Shown: positions 1-8,299, numbered from the stretch's first letter. The stretch: DNA of 64,000 nt from Acetobacteraceae bacterium (GCA_031291725.1 JARLIM010000034.1:1-64000), one strand, 5' to 3'. The notes: a model not told the origin generated them from the letters alone. A program made the numbers and translations.

Positions 1-2
1 AT

Positions 3-710
3 CCGCTGGAAGGCACCACCCTCACCGCCAAGGGCGGCCCGAACGCCATCGCCACCGTGGCGCTGGCCGAACGCGGCGGCTTCCTGCACGCCCCCGACAT
101 CTACATGGACAAGATCGCCGTCGGTGGCGGCCTGCCGGAAGGCTTGGTCGATATCGACGCCTCGGTCGGGGAAAACCTGCGCAATTTGGCCCGCGCCAAG
201 AAATGCGACGTGTCCGACCTGATGGCCTGCATCCTCGACCGCGACCGCCACAAGGAAATCATCGCCCGATGCCGCGAGGCCGGCGCGCGAATCATGCTGA
301 TCAGCGATGGCGACGTCGCCGGCGTGATCGCCACCGCGACGTCCGACAGCGAGGTGGACATCTATCTCGGCTCCGGCGGCGCGCCAGAAGGCGTGCTCGC
401 CGCCGCCGCGCTGCGCTGCATCGGTGGCCAGATGCAGGGCCGGCTGCTGTATGAGAACGACGAGCAGATCGCCCGCGCCCGCGCCATGGGCATCAACGAC
501 CCGAACCAGAAATACACCATCGCCGAGATGGCCAAGGGCGACGTGATGTTCGCCGCCACCGGCGTCACCTCCGGCGCCATGCTGCGCGGCGTCAAGCGCC
601 TGGGCCACGGCGCGATCACCCATTCGATCGTCATGCGCAGCAAATCCGGCACCGTGCGCTATATCGAAGGGCACCATAACTTCACCAAGAAAACCTGGAC
701 CCCGACCTAA
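3..710 (+). CDS. glpX: Class II fructose-1,6-bisphosphatase GlpX, 5' truncated
   Basis: Carries the C-terminal two thirds of a GlpX-type fructose-1,6-bisphosphatase, which hydrolyses fructose-1,6-bisphosphate to fructose-6-phosphate in gluconeogenesis in the cytoplasm. The frame is open from base 3, reading PLEGTTLTAKGGPNAIATVA, a hallmark GlpX stretch, so the ORF-track start at 57 is an artefact of the window edge. Further family blocks are IYLGSGGAPEGVLAAAALRCIGG and the C-terminal TGVTSGAMLRGV. The stop at 708-710 lies 10 bases before the proposed recJ start, so the two are probably co-transcribed. GC content is visibly higher than in the region after the tRNA. Confidence 0.95.
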   Translation, partial: PLEGTTLTAKGGPNAIATVALAERGGFLHAPDIYMDKIAVGGGLPEGLVDIDASVGENLRNLARAKKCDVSDLMACILDRDRHKEIIARCREAGARIMLISDGDVAGVIATATSDSEVDIYLGSGGAPEGVLAAAALRCIGGQMQGRLLYENDEQIARARAMGINDPNQKYTIAEMAKGDVMFAATGVTSGAMLRGVKRLGHGAITHSIVMRSKSGTVRYIEGHHNFTKKTWTPT

Positions 711-720
711 GGGCCGAGCG

Positions 721-2490
721 CTGAGCGAGCTCGTCCTCGGCGTCGGCCGCAGCCTCAGCGGCCGGCGCTGGATCTGGCGCACCGGGGAAGACCGCGTCGC
801 CCTCGGCATCGCCCAGCGCCTGGGCCTGCCGGAAATCGTCGGCCGGCTGCTCGCCGCCCGCCAGGTCGGGATCGAGGACGCCGCCGATTTCCTCGACCCC
901 ACCCTGCGCGCTCTGCTGCCCGACCCCTCGGCGCTGACCGACATGGACGCCGCGGCCGAACGCCTGGCCCACGCCGTGCGCCACCACGAAACCGTCGGCG
1001 TGTTCGGCGATTACGACGTCGACGGCGCCGCCAGCTCCGCCCTGATGATCGGCCTGCTGCGCGGCCTCGGCTGCCCGGTCGTCTACCACGTGCCCGACCG
1101 CCTGACCGAGGGCTACGGACCGAACGGCCCGGCCTTGCGCGCGCTGGTAGGGCAGGGGGCCCGCCTGATCGTCTGCGTCGATTGCGGCACGGCGGCGGCC
1201 GACGCCCTGGCCGTGGTGCACAACCAGGCCGACGTGATCGTGCTGGACCACCACAAGATCGAGGGCGCGCCCCCACCGATCCGCGCCACCGTCAATCCCA
1301 ATCGGCTGGACGACAGCTCCGGCCTCGGCACCCTCTGCGCCGCCGCGGTGGCCTTCCTCACCGCCGTCGCGCTCATCCGTACGCTCCGCCGCCAGGGCTT
1401 CTTCCAGACCCGCCGGGAGCCCGACATGCTGGCCCTGCTCGATCTCGTCGCACTCGCCACCGTCTGCGACGTGATGCCGCTCACCGGCCTGAACCGCGCC
1501 CTGGTCACCCAGGGCCTGAAGGTGATGGCCCGGCGCGCCCGCCCCGGCATCGCCGCCCTGCTGGACGTGGCGCAGGCGAAAGACCGTCCCACCGCCTTCA
1601 CCTGCGGCTTCGCCCTCGGCCCGCGCATCAACGCCGCCGGGCGCATCAGCGAGGCCGATCTCGGCGTCCGCCTGCTGCTGTGCGAGGACCCCATCGAGGC
1701 CCGCTCGCTCGCCGCCACGCTGGATGCGGTGAACCGCCAGCGCCAGGAGGTCGAGCTATCCATGCTGGAACTCGCGATGGCCGAAGCCCAACGCCAGTCC
1801 GAAGCCGGCCACCCGGCTTTGCTCGTCGCCGGCGCGGACTGGCATCCCGGTGTCGTCGGCATCGTCGCCGGCCGCATCAAGGAACGCTTCAACCGCCCCG
1901 CCTGCGTCGCCGCCCTCGCCGACGGCATCGCCAAGGGCTCCGGCCGCTCGGTCGGCGGCATTGACCTCGGCGGCGCGGTGATCGCCGCCCGCCAGCACGG
2001 CCTGCTGCTCACCGGCGGCGGCCACGCCATGGCCGCCGGCTTCTCGCTGCGGGCCGACCGGCTTGGGGACTTCCACGCCTTCCTCGACGAACGCCTCGCC
2101 GCCGCCGCCGCCCTGCCCGCCGCCGCCGACCTCGCCGTGGAAGCCACCCTGTCGGTCCCCGGCGCCACCACCGAACTAGCCCGCCAGCTGCAGCACCTCG
2201 CCCCCTTCGGCAACGGCAACGAAGAACCGGTCTTCGTCCTCCCTCGCGCCCGCGTTGTCCGCGCCGAGCGCATCGGCAAGGAGGGCAACACCATCCGCGC
2301 CTTCGTCGAAGGCGAGGGCGGCGGCCCCCGCCTGAAGGCCCTGCTGTTCCGCGCCCGCGAAGGCGCCCTGTCCGACGCCCTGCTAAGCCGTGACGGCCTC
2401 CCCCTGAACCTCGCCGGCCACCTGCGCGCGGAAGAATGGAACGGCCAGACCACCCCCGGCTTCTTCCTCTCCGACGCCGCCCTGGCCTGA
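721..2490 (+). CDS. recJ: Single-stranded-DNA-specific 5'-3' exonuclease RecJ
   Basis: RecJ degrades single-stranded DNA 5' to 3' in recombination and mismatch repair. The DHH phosphoesterase core is clear: FGDYDVDGAASSALM, VCVDCGTAA, then VLDHHKIEG, followed by DHHA1 with GRSVGGIDLGGAV and TGGGHAMAAGF. The ORF-track start (943) drops about 74 N-terminal residues that read as genuine RecJ (LGVGRSLSGRRWIWR). No ATG or GTG exists upstream in frame. CTG at 721 is preceded by AAGGG seven bases away and gives 589 aa, a normal RecJ length, so I take CTG as the start. That start is inferred. It follows glpX closely. Confidence 0.93.
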   Translation: MSELVLGVGRSLSGRRWIWRTGEDRVALGIAQRLGLPEIVGRLLAARQVGIEDAADFLDPTLRALLPDPSALTDMDAAAERLAHAVRHHETVGVFGDYDVDGAASSALMIGLLRGLGCPVVYHVPDRLTEGYGPNGPALRALVGQGARLIVCVDCGTAAADALAVVHNQADVIVLDHHKIEGAPPPIRATVNPNRLDDSSGLGTLCAAAVAFLTAVALIRTLRRQGFFQTRREPDMLALLDLVALATVCDVMPLTGLNRALVTQGLKVMARRARPGIAALLDVAQAKDRPTAFTCGFALGPRINAAGRISEADLGVRLLLCEDPIEARSLAATLDAVNRQRQEVELSMLELAMAEAQRQSEAGHPALLVAGADWHPGVVGIVAGRIKERFNRPACVAALADGIAKGSGRSVGGIDLGGAVIAARQHGLLLTGGGHAMAAGFSLRADRLGDFHAFLDERLAAAAALPAAADLAVEATLSVPGATTELARQLQHLAPFGNGNEEPVFVLPRARVVRAERIGKEGNTIRAFVEGEGGGPRLKALLFRAREGALSDALLSRDGLPLNLAGHLRAEEWNGQTTPGFFLSDAALA

Positions 2491-2551
2491 CACCACCCGG
2501 CCCCAGCGCTTGACCACAAGCCCGTCTTCGGCTACCCAGCGCGACCCTCTT

Positions 2552-2627
2552 GTCCCGTTCGTCTAGAGGCCTAGGACACCGCCCTCTCACGGCGGTAACA
2601 GGGGTTCGAATCCCCTACGGGACGCCA
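2552..2627 (+). tRNA. tRNA-Glu (anticodon CTC)
   Basis: A complete cloverleaf reads from the sequence: acceptor GTCCCGT pairs with ACGGGAC, anticodon stem CCGCC pairs with GGCGG, loop CTCTCAC gives anticodon CTC, and the T arm is AGGGG-TTCGAAT-CCCCT. Discriminator G and a genomically encoded CCA end the gene. It decodes GAG. It sits 61 bases after recJ, at the point where base composition and gene density change, which is a common place for integration, although no integrase is seen next to it. Confidence 0.97.
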
Positions 2628-2896
2628 AGGAAGTTCAATTAGTTATCAGGACTTTCGGCTAACGCCGAAAACCGACGTAAGCAGGGCGTAAGCGAGCGCA
2701 AGCCCGGACTTTGCGGTTCAGCGCACCCGCCCGGCACTGCGCGGCATCTTGTTGCTGCTCGCGCGCGTCCGGCAGAGCCTTGGCGGCATCGGCGTGGTCC
2801 GGGCGATAGGGACGACCCCGGCGCTCCACGGGCTCACCGCGGAACCGGAGGCTGCCGCGTTCGCCAAAGGGCCAGCAGCACGGTCCGGGCGAGTGG
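2628..2896. other. Intergenic stretch without a supported gene
   Basis: Two overlapping ORFs on opposite strands (2659-2910 minus, 2749-2964 plus) have low-complexity composition, no recognised domain and no convincing ribosome binding site. I treat both as non-coding or eroded. No att-like repeat of the tRNA 3' end was found by eye in this stretch. Confidence 0.4.
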
Positions 2897-3232
2897 TCAG
2901 GTCGGGGCATCGGTCATCGTTTGAGAAGGTTGGCCTACGAAATATACCTCTCCCTGTCGAGTAACCTCAAATGGGCTCCATCCTAATCTAGCTCGAAGTG
3001 ACGCCTTGGCTTTGACGAAAACTCGCGCTGGGTAGAAGTTAAAGGCGCCAAAACCGGAAATCCTCACGCGAGGAATGCTGCACTGCCTCAAAATACTTGC
3101 CATCGTGCGATCTAATCTAACCCTTGCCTCATGACCTCTGCCTGAGAGCATGAAAGGGCCTTTAGCAGCTTGATGTGCAGCGGCTTTCAGGATCTCTTCT
3201 CGGATAACTTGATATAGGGTCTGCTTGTCCAT
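2897..3232 (-). CDS. Small basic protein, weakly HU/IHF-like
   Basis: A 111-residue ORF with a good ribosome binding site (GAGGG, five bases before the ATG). The middle segment VRISGFGAFNFYPAR resembles the V-I-GFG-F beta strand of HU/IHF DNA-bending proteins. An N-terminal helical stretch (QTLYQVIREEILKAAAHQ) also fits the start of an HU fold. The following arm lacks the usual R-NP-TG signature, so membership is uncertain. If HU-like, it would bind and bend DNA. It stands alone in a gene-poor accessory stretch after the tRNA, with lower GC than recJ. Confidence 0.4.
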   Translation of the reverse strand: MDKQTLYQVIREEILKAAAHQAAKGPFMLSGRGHEARVRLDRTMASILRQCSIPRVRISGFGAFNFYPARVFVKAKASLRARLGWSPFEVTRQGEVYFVGQPSQTMTDAPT

Positions 3233-3424
3233 TTGACCCTCATTTCAAACATACACCCCACGTAGCGCAACTGACACGAAGCGGATCGACGATCGCATGT
3301 CCGGCAATGCGGCGCGACCGTCACCAAAGCGCACATTTCCCTCGTATTATACTACCTGTCCCGGTAGTCGGCATCGGTGGACAGCAGGTGCCTCGACAGG
3401 CTGCGACGATCCCTGTTTCCACAT

Positions 3425-3664
3425 TCACTCTTCGCGCTCGGCCGCCGCCCGTGCGATGTGTTCGCTGTAGTTGCATTCGGCCCAGGCAATGGCGTCATCG
3501 AGACTAGCGAATGGTCCCTCATCATTGAACTCCGCGGCGGCCACGAAGTAGGCGCCGGGTATTCCCATTATGAGTATGGAATACTCATCCTTGCCGCCTA
3601 GGCCAGTATAGCTTCTTTCCTCGGGGGAGTCACTCCACCACGCATCGGAGCAGGGCGCCAGCAA
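3425..3664 (-). CDS. Small hypothetical protein
   Basis: 79 residues. The C-terminal half, AEFNDEGPFASLDDAIAWAECNYSEHIARAAAERE, has protein-like composition: an acidic segment followed by an amphipathic helix. The N-terminal 25 residues are less convincing, so the true start may be internal. It overlaps the end of the neighbouring minus-strand ORF at 3598-4077, and at least one of these two starts or ORFs is probably wrong. No known function is recognised. Confidence 0.45.
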   Translation of the reverse strand: MLAPCSDAWWSDSPEERSYTGLGGKDEYSILIMGIPGAYFVAAAEFNDEGPFASLDDAIAWAECNYSEHIARAAAEREE

Positions 3665-4077
3665 GCAGCGCGAGATAGCCGGCTACGGTGCTCGTTGGCG
3701 TTCAACGCGCCGGGCCAGCGCAAGGATGCGCTGCTGTCGACCGGCTTCAGGAGTTCAGGCTTCTCGGCGCCGATCGCCTCGAACATGACCGCCGGCAATG
3801 GCTGCCGCGTGCCGGCACTGATCCGGTCGAAGCCCAGCGACGCCACGCGCATCCGCGTCGTATCATCTTCCAGGTTACGGACTCGCTGCGCCAACTGCTC
3901 GGCGATGATCGCTGCCACAGCGACCGCAGCCGCGCGCGCTGCCGTCAGCGTATGGTCTGCATTGATAGATCGAGATCCCACGGCTCCGGACGCATCCACA
4001 GCGCGCGGTCTTCGTTTTAAAGCGGCGAGGGACACGGTGCGCGACATCAGAACGCGGCGATGACGGGTGCGGATCAT
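3598..4077 (-). CDS. Hypothetical protein downstream of the cyclase (doubtful)
   Basis: A 159-residue ORF whose ATG overlaps the cyclase stop as ATGA, the classic sign of translational coupling. The central part, VAAIIAEQLAQRVRNLEDDTTRMRVASLGFDRIS, is helical and protein-like, but the ends are arginine/alanine-rich and resemble a GC-driven shadow. No domain is recognised and a competing ORF exists on the plus strand (3695-4063). I list it because of the overlap geometry, with low confidence. Confidence 0.3.
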   Translation of the reverse strand: MIRTRHRRVLMSRTVSLAALKRRPRAVDASGAVGSRSINADHTLTAARAAAVAVAAIIAEQLAQRVRNLEDDTTRMRVASLGFDRISAGTRQPLPAVMFEAIGAEKPELLKPVDSSASLRWPGALNANEHRSRLSRAACWRPAPMRGGVTPPRKEAILA

Positions 4078-6035
4078 TCGGCTGGCATTCCAGCACGCTG
4101 CACCCCGTCGAGCAGGTTCGGGTTCGCCGCCAGGGGGGCCAACTTTCTGATCTCAGCCATGCTGTGCAAGCTGGGTGACTTGGCAAGAAATACCCGCAGA
4201 TCAGCGCTCGCTTCCGCTTCGCGTCCGCTGGCGCTCTCGGCTGCAATAAGCGCGAGCCATGAAAACTCACGAGCACGGCCGGTGTCCGGCGGAGCTTCGG
4301 AGGTCGCCAACCTTGCCTGCGAGATAGCCTCGGCGAGCTGGCCAATCGCAACGTCCGCCAACGCGATTTGCGTATCGAACAACCAGACGGGATCAGCGCC
4401 GGCGGCGAGACGTTTCGCCGATCGGAAGCTGTCTAACGCGGCGTTGTGCTGCCCCTGCGCCATCTGGATCATGCCAAGTTCGTAACGTCGCACGGCCTCC
4501 AGTGGCTGCATCTCGATGACTCGACGCTCGGCGGCGGCAGCCTCGTTCCAGTTACCTTGCGCTCGCAATACGATCGACTTGGCTCGCAAGGAATTCAGGC
4601 TGTTCGGGGATATTTCCAGCATCTTGCTCGCCGCCTTCTCGGCAATCGCCAGATCGGAGGCGGGATCGGATGAGTAGCCCAATACCACACGTTCAGCATG
4701 AAATCGCGCCTGACGTTCGAGGCCCTCAAAAAACATAGGATCCAGCGCCAGTGCCCGATCTACCAGTGCGATCCGCTCCTGCACGTGCTCCTTGGTCGGC
4801 GCCCCTAGCGGCGTCGCTAGTGCGATGTTCAGCAAGTCGTGTTTGTCGAGGCTGTCTGGGCGCTCGTGCCGGGCACGCGCGGCCTCCACATCGATTGTGG
4901 CCTGCCAAAGGCTCTCGTAAATGCGCTGAACGATAATGTGCTGGGCCCAGGCATCATCAGGCAAGTCATAGACCTCTCCCCACACCTGCCGGGCAGCAGC
5001 CGCATCAAATAGCTGCGCTGCGGCGATCAGATGACCATCCTGCCGTCGCGCACTACCCATGAGCACAAAATGCACGTCCTGCTCACGACCGATCTGCCGC
5101 AAGTCGAGTGACTTTCCCTGATACGCCGTAGCGGTAATCTCCGGGACCAGTGGAATCGTGTTCCTGGCAATCAGGCCCATGACGTCACGGGTGATACCCG
5201 CAGCAATGTCGTTCTGCGCCGGGTCGCCACTGCTGTTTTCGAAGGGCAGCACGATGATTGACCGACGCCGATCCTGCAGCGAGTTGGCAACAGGAGGAGG
5301 GGACACGACCCGAGCCGTAGTGGTTGCCGGAGCACTCCTATCGCGCAGGGTCCACCAACCACTGAAGGCAAGGATGGCAGCCAAAACGGTCACGCCAGCG
5401 ACCCGCAGACCGGCATTATAGCGGCGCAGCTGCGGCTGAATCTGATCGGGTGGAGGGGTCTGCGGCAACGCATCCTCGGGCAGCGAAGCAATCTCCTTCG
5501 CCGTAAGCCCAAATACGCCGACGGCACGCGCGATGTTCTTAACCGTCTGCTCACCCAGGTCCGCGAAGGCTAACGACAGCTTGTCGCGCACCTGATCGTT
5601 GGCAGAGCGGGAGATGCAGACACCTCCCGGCTCGCATAACGCCTCCAGCCGGGCGGCAACGTTCACACCGTCGCCGAAGATATCGTTGCCGTCGATGATG
5701 ATGTCGCCGACATTGATGCCGATGCGCAAGACGATCTGCCGGTCAACGTGGATACCGGCGTTGAAAGCGAATATTGCACGCTGAATCGCTATGGCACAGG
5801 CGACGGCATCAACAACACTCGGGAACTCAGTCAGCAAACCATCGCCGGTGGCTTTGACGACCCGGCCGTGGTGGCGGGCAATGAACGGGTCGATACGCTC
5901 GCTGCGGTGTTCCTTTAGGGCGGTCAGGGTGCCGACCTCATCAGCTCCCATGAGCCGACTGTAGCCGGCGACGTCAGCCGCCAGGATCGCTGCAAGGCGG
6001 CGCTCGATTCGCGGCACCGTTGTGGTTCCGGGCAT
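4074..6035 (-). CDS. Class III adenylate/guanylate cyclase with membrane segment and TPR-like C-terminus
   Basis: The N-terminal about 170 residues form a class III nucleotidyl cyclase domain: RRLAAILAADVAGYSRLMGADE carries the first metal-binding aspartate, GRVVKATGDGLLTEFPSV the second, and GDGVNVAARLEAL follows. A single hydrophobic span (VAGVTVLAAILAFSGWW) comes next, then a TolB-like segment (SIIVLPFENSSGDPAQNDIAAGIT) and TPR-like helices to the end (SLNSLRAKSIVLRAQGNWNEAAAAERR). It probably makes cAMP under control of its C-terminal sensor part, which lies on the far side of the membrane span. I chose the internal ATG at 6035, where the family usually begins. The longer ORF starts at 6074. 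Confidence 0.85.
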   Translation of the reverse strand: MPGTTTVPRIERRLAAILAADVAGYSRLMGADEVGTLTALKEHRSERIDPFIARHHGRVVKATGDGLLTEFPSVVDAVACAIAIQRAIFAFNAGIHVDRQIVLRIGINVGDIIIDGNDIFGDGVNVAARLEALCEPGGVCISRSANDQVRDKLSLAFADLGEQTVKNIARAVGVFGLTAKEIASLPEDALPQTPPPDQIQPQLRRYNAGLRVAGVTVLAAILAFSGWWTLRDRSAPATTTARVVSPPPVANSLQDRRRSIIVLPFENSSGDPAQNDIAAGITRDVMGLIARNTIPLVPEITATAYQGKSLDLRQIGREQDVHFVLMGSARRQDGHLIAAAQLFDAAAARQVWGEVYDLPDDAWAQHIIVQRIYESLWQATIDVEAARARHERPDSLDKHDLLNIALATPLGAPTKEHVQERIALVDRALALDPMFFEGLERQARFHAERVVLGYSSDPASDLAIAEKAASKMLEISPNSLNSLRAKSIVLRAQGNWNEAAAAERRVIEMQPLEAVRRYELGMIQMAQGQHNAALDSFRSAKRLAAGADPVWLFDTQIALADVAIGQLAEAISQARLATSEAPPDTGRAREFSWLALIAAESASGREAEASADLRVFLAKSPSLHSMAEIRKLAPLAANPNLLDGVQRAGMPAE

Positions 6036-6412
6036 AGACTGTCTGCCCCAATTTATGTCGCCCAAATATTTCATATTCGTGCAGCACGGTCAAACGCCCG
6101 CCACCGGCGTCACCGTGCGTCTCCAAGGCTCCCCGCACCCATAATGCCCTCCAACGGGTGACCAAGAAGTCATCCGGGCGGCATGGACCGACCCGCAGAA
6201 TGATGAGCCGATAGCCGCCAAGGTCGCCGGCCTTTCATAGCGCCGCACCGCCTAGTCCGTTCGGACATTACCGATCCAGATCGGCGCAACTCATTGATTC
6301 GACCGGTTTTAGTAAGATTGGGTGAAGGGTAAGCAACAATTTACTTGACGATTTTAGCAAGCAATTCTTGCATTGTGCTGGCGAGCCTGTCTGTGATGCC
6401 TGGAGATCGGAA
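6036..6412. other. Intergenic region with possible GDSL-gene promoter
   Basis: No supported gene in 377 bases. Near the right end there is a TTGACG element (6345-6350) and a short inverted repeat GCAAG-CAATT-CTTGC (6357-6371) that could form part of the promoter and operator of the downstream hydrolase gene. The left part looks like eroded coding sequence without a recognisable family. Confidence 0.3.
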
Positions 6413-7438
6413 ATGCCCTTCTCGGCTTTGCTCCGCTGCATCGGCTTAGCGATGGTCGCGGGCGCCGCTTCGCCAGCGTTCGCCTCGCCCTTCTCGGCGG
6501 TATATGTCTTCGGTGACAGTGGTTCTGACGTCGGAAACACGTTCATCGCAAGCGGGGGGTTGAACCCGGCGCCTCCTTATTTCGCCGGCCATTTTTCCAA
6601 TGGCCCAACCTGGGTGGAGGACCTCGCCCAGACTCTCGGCCTTGGCCCGCTGGTCCCCAGCCTCCAGACTATCGGCCTAGGCCCGCCGCTCCCCAGCATC
6701 CAGGGCGGGGTCGATTACGCATTTGGTGGCGCCACCACGGGTCCGGCAGTTCCCGGCCGGGCACCAGGGCCGCCGGACGTCGTTCAACAGGTAGCGCACT
6801 TCTCGGGCCTTCATGCAGGAGTGGCGCCGCCGACCGGTCTCTATGCGGTCGATATCGGAGCCGACGACATCTCCCAGGCCATCACCGACATTCTGGGCGG
6901 CAGTCTGACAGTGACGGAAGCAACCGCTGATCTGGCGGCAGCAGCTCAGGATGCCGCAGGCGCGGTACATACGCTTGCCTTGCAAGGCGCGAAGACCTTC
7001 ATCGTGACGTTGGTATACGATGTCGGGAAAAAGCCGTTCTATATTGGAAGTAACACGACCGCCCTCGCCACCCAGTTCACGCTCTCCTACAACGCGGACC
7101 TGCTTGCCGATATCGACGCCCTCATCCTGAGCGACGGCATTTCGGTGCACTTCGTGGATAACTTCGCGCTGACCGACGCCGAGGTGAACGATCCGGCCGG
7201 GTTCGACTTTACCGACGTGACCGACCCCTGCTACGTCGGCCGGCAGACCGGTGGAGGAACGGTCTGCGCGGACCCGAACAGCTTCCTGTGGTGGGATCAG
7301 ACCCACTTGACCGAACACGGAAACCAAGTCTTGGCAGCGCTGGCGCTGGATGCGATCCCGGAGCCGGAGATGATGCCAGGGTTTGTGGCAGGGGGGCTCC
7401 TTCTGATCTTGCTCCGGGGAAGGAAGCGGAATCGATAA
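6413..7438 (+). CDS. SGNH/GDSL-family hydrolase with PEP-CTERM sorting signal
   Basis: A secreted esterase/lipase-type protein. After a signal peptide ending in AFAS, block I reads YVFGDSGSDVGNTF with the catalytic serine in GDS. GHFSNGPTWVEDLA and a C-terminal DQTHLTEHGNQVLA supply block V with the Asp and His of the triad. The tail IPEPEMMPGFVAGGLLLILLRGRKRNR is a PEP motif, a transmembrane helix and a basic end, matching PEP-CTERM exosortase substrates, so it is probably processed at the cell surface. Start chosen at 6413, with GGAG nine to ten bases upstream. The ORF-track start is 15 codons earlier. No exosortase gene is in the window. Confidence 0.85.
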   Translation: MPFSALLRCIGLAMVAGAASPAFASPFSAVYVFGDSGSDVGNTFIASGGLNPAPPYFAGHFSNGPTWVEDLAQTLGLGPLVPSLQTIGLGPPLPSIQGGVDYAFGGATTGPAVPGRAPGPPDVVQQVAHFSGLHAGVAPPTGLYAVDIGADDISQAITDILGGSLTVTEATADLAAAAQDAAGAVHTLALQGAKTFIVTLVYDVGKKPFYIGSNTTALATQFTLSYNADLLADIDALILSDGISVHFVDNFALTDAEVNDPAGFDFTDVTDPCYVGRQTGGGTVCADPNSFLWWDQTHLTEHGNQVLAALALDAIPEPEMMPGFVAGGLLLILLRGRKRNR

Positions 7439-7440
7439 TC

Positions 7441-7545
7441 CGCCAAAGCCTGCGCCAAAGCCGGACGGTCGTTGTCCTCGCCCGACCCCACCTTCTTGTA
7501 TTCGGCGGCGACGATGCCGCCCTGCTTGGCCCTACTCGCAGGAGA
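7441..7545 (-). pseudogene. Fragment of a serine recombinase (resolvase N-terminal domain)
   Basis: On the minus strand the frame reads KQGGIVAAEYKKVGSGEDNDRPALAQALADYR. This aligns by eye with the resolvase/invertase segment usually seen as GG..AEY.EVESGK..DRPQLAAALA. Only about 35 residues remain and both ends are lost, so it is a remnant of a transposon or phage recombinase. It lies immediately after the GDSL gene and beside the IS end remnant. Confidence 0.5.
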
Positions 7546-7710
7546 TCAGCTTCGAATCATCGAGCGACGGGAACGCCGTAACGAAAAATTCGGTTCCGGT
7601 CCCGCGCGTCGCTGCGTCAGCCTTCCAATGGGCACTCCGCGACGCGCGGGGCCCTCCTAAGGACTACCGGCACAAGCCGTCAGCCAGACACGCCCAGGCC
7701 GTTGGTCCGT

Positions 7711-7760
7711 GATGCATTTTCTCTCCGGCGCGCCGATGCATTTTTGCTCCGGCGTTGACA
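7711..7760. mobile_element. Remnant of an IS21-like element end
   Basis: Two near-identical 20-base direct repeats lie 24 bases apart: GATGCATTTTCTCTCCGGCG (7711-7730) and GATGCATTTTTGCTCCGGCG (7735-7754), followed by TTGACA. Read from the right, the end begins TGTCAACGCCGGAGCAAAAATGC. Multiple short repeats ending in this way are typical of IS21-family termini. No istA/istB is left. The element abuts the truncated nnrS and probably caused that truncation. The IS21 assignment rests on recall of terminal style and is not verified. Confidence 0.45.
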
Positions 7761-7791
7761 CGCGTAGGCTGTAAACGTGTTCACTTTTCTG

Positions 7792-7944
7792 GGGGAAGGT
7801 CAAAGACCCGATGGCAAGCAGCCATATCCAGAGCGAAACTGCCACAATCGACCAGAGCCCTGCTGCGGGAAAGAACGGCCGGAAGCCCAGGCTCCAGACC
7901 GGCAAGGTAGGCCTTCTGGTGCTGCCGGCGCGGACGGTCATCAT
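7792..7944 (-). pseudogene. nnrS: Truncated nnrS (N-terminal fragment)
   Basis: The fragment PVWSLGFRPFFPAAGLWSIVAVSLWIWLLAIG matches the N-terminus of NnrS, a heme- and copper-containing membrane protein induced by nitric oxide in denitrifiers. The homology stops after about 51 residues, at the point where the IS-end repeats begin, and the frame then reads into IS sequence. The gene is therefore dead. It lies just beyond the nitrate-reductase operon and points the same way, so it was probably part of the original nitrogen-oxide gene set. Confidence 0.65.
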
Positions 7945-8005
7945 GCGCGACCGATCGCTGACCAGCGCCTCTGCGTCTCCCGAATTGCAACCGACAGAAG
8001 GCTGG

Positions 8006-8299
8006 TCACAGCGGGTTGCTCTCCGGCGGTCCGACGATATCCTGGAACTCGGGATGCCGCTTTATGAATCCGGCGATAAATGGGCATTCCGGGGCCACCA
8101 GCAGCCCCTGGCGTCGGATCTGTTCCAAAGTCGAGCGGGCCAGAGCCGTACCCACGCCCTTTCCCTCGAGGGCGGCAGGTACCAACGTGTGTAGCAGGAC
8201 GATCCGGTTTCCTTTCCGCTCGTAGGTCACGTAGGCGGTCCAGTTGTCGACCACCAGTTCGTAGCGGTGATGGGCGACGTTGTTGCTCGCCTCCCTCAT
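8006..8299 (-). CDS. GNAT-family N-acetyltransferase (YjdJ/COG2388 type)
   Basis: A 97-residue minimal GNAT protein. The acetyl-CoA binding stretch reads LLHTLVPAALEGKGVGTALARSTLEQIRRQGLLVAPECPFIAGFIKRHPEF, typical of the short YjdJ-like acetyltransferases. Its ATG overlaps the moeA stop as ATGA, so it is the last gene of the nar operon tail. The acceptor substrate is unknown. Such small GNAT proteins are common as hitchhikers in operons, and no nitrate-specific role is established. Confidence 0.85.
   Translation of the reverse strand: MREASNNVAHHRYELVVDNWTAYVTYERKGNRIVLLHTLVPAALEGKGVGTALARSTLEQIRRQGLLVAPECPFIAGFIKRHPEFQDIVGPPESNPL

Noticed and set aside
1113-2519. 468-residue minus-strand ORF opposite recJ
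   Set aside because: Arginine/serine-rich shadow of the DHH exonuclease gene.
2628-2964. Possible integrase or gene remnant right after the tRNA
   Set aside because: No integrase motif (R-HxxR-Y) or recombinase segment could be read in any frame.
7711-7754. Two 20-base direct repeats considered as a CRISPR
   Set aside because: Only two copies with a four-base gap, no spacers and no cas genes. IS-end repeats explain them better.
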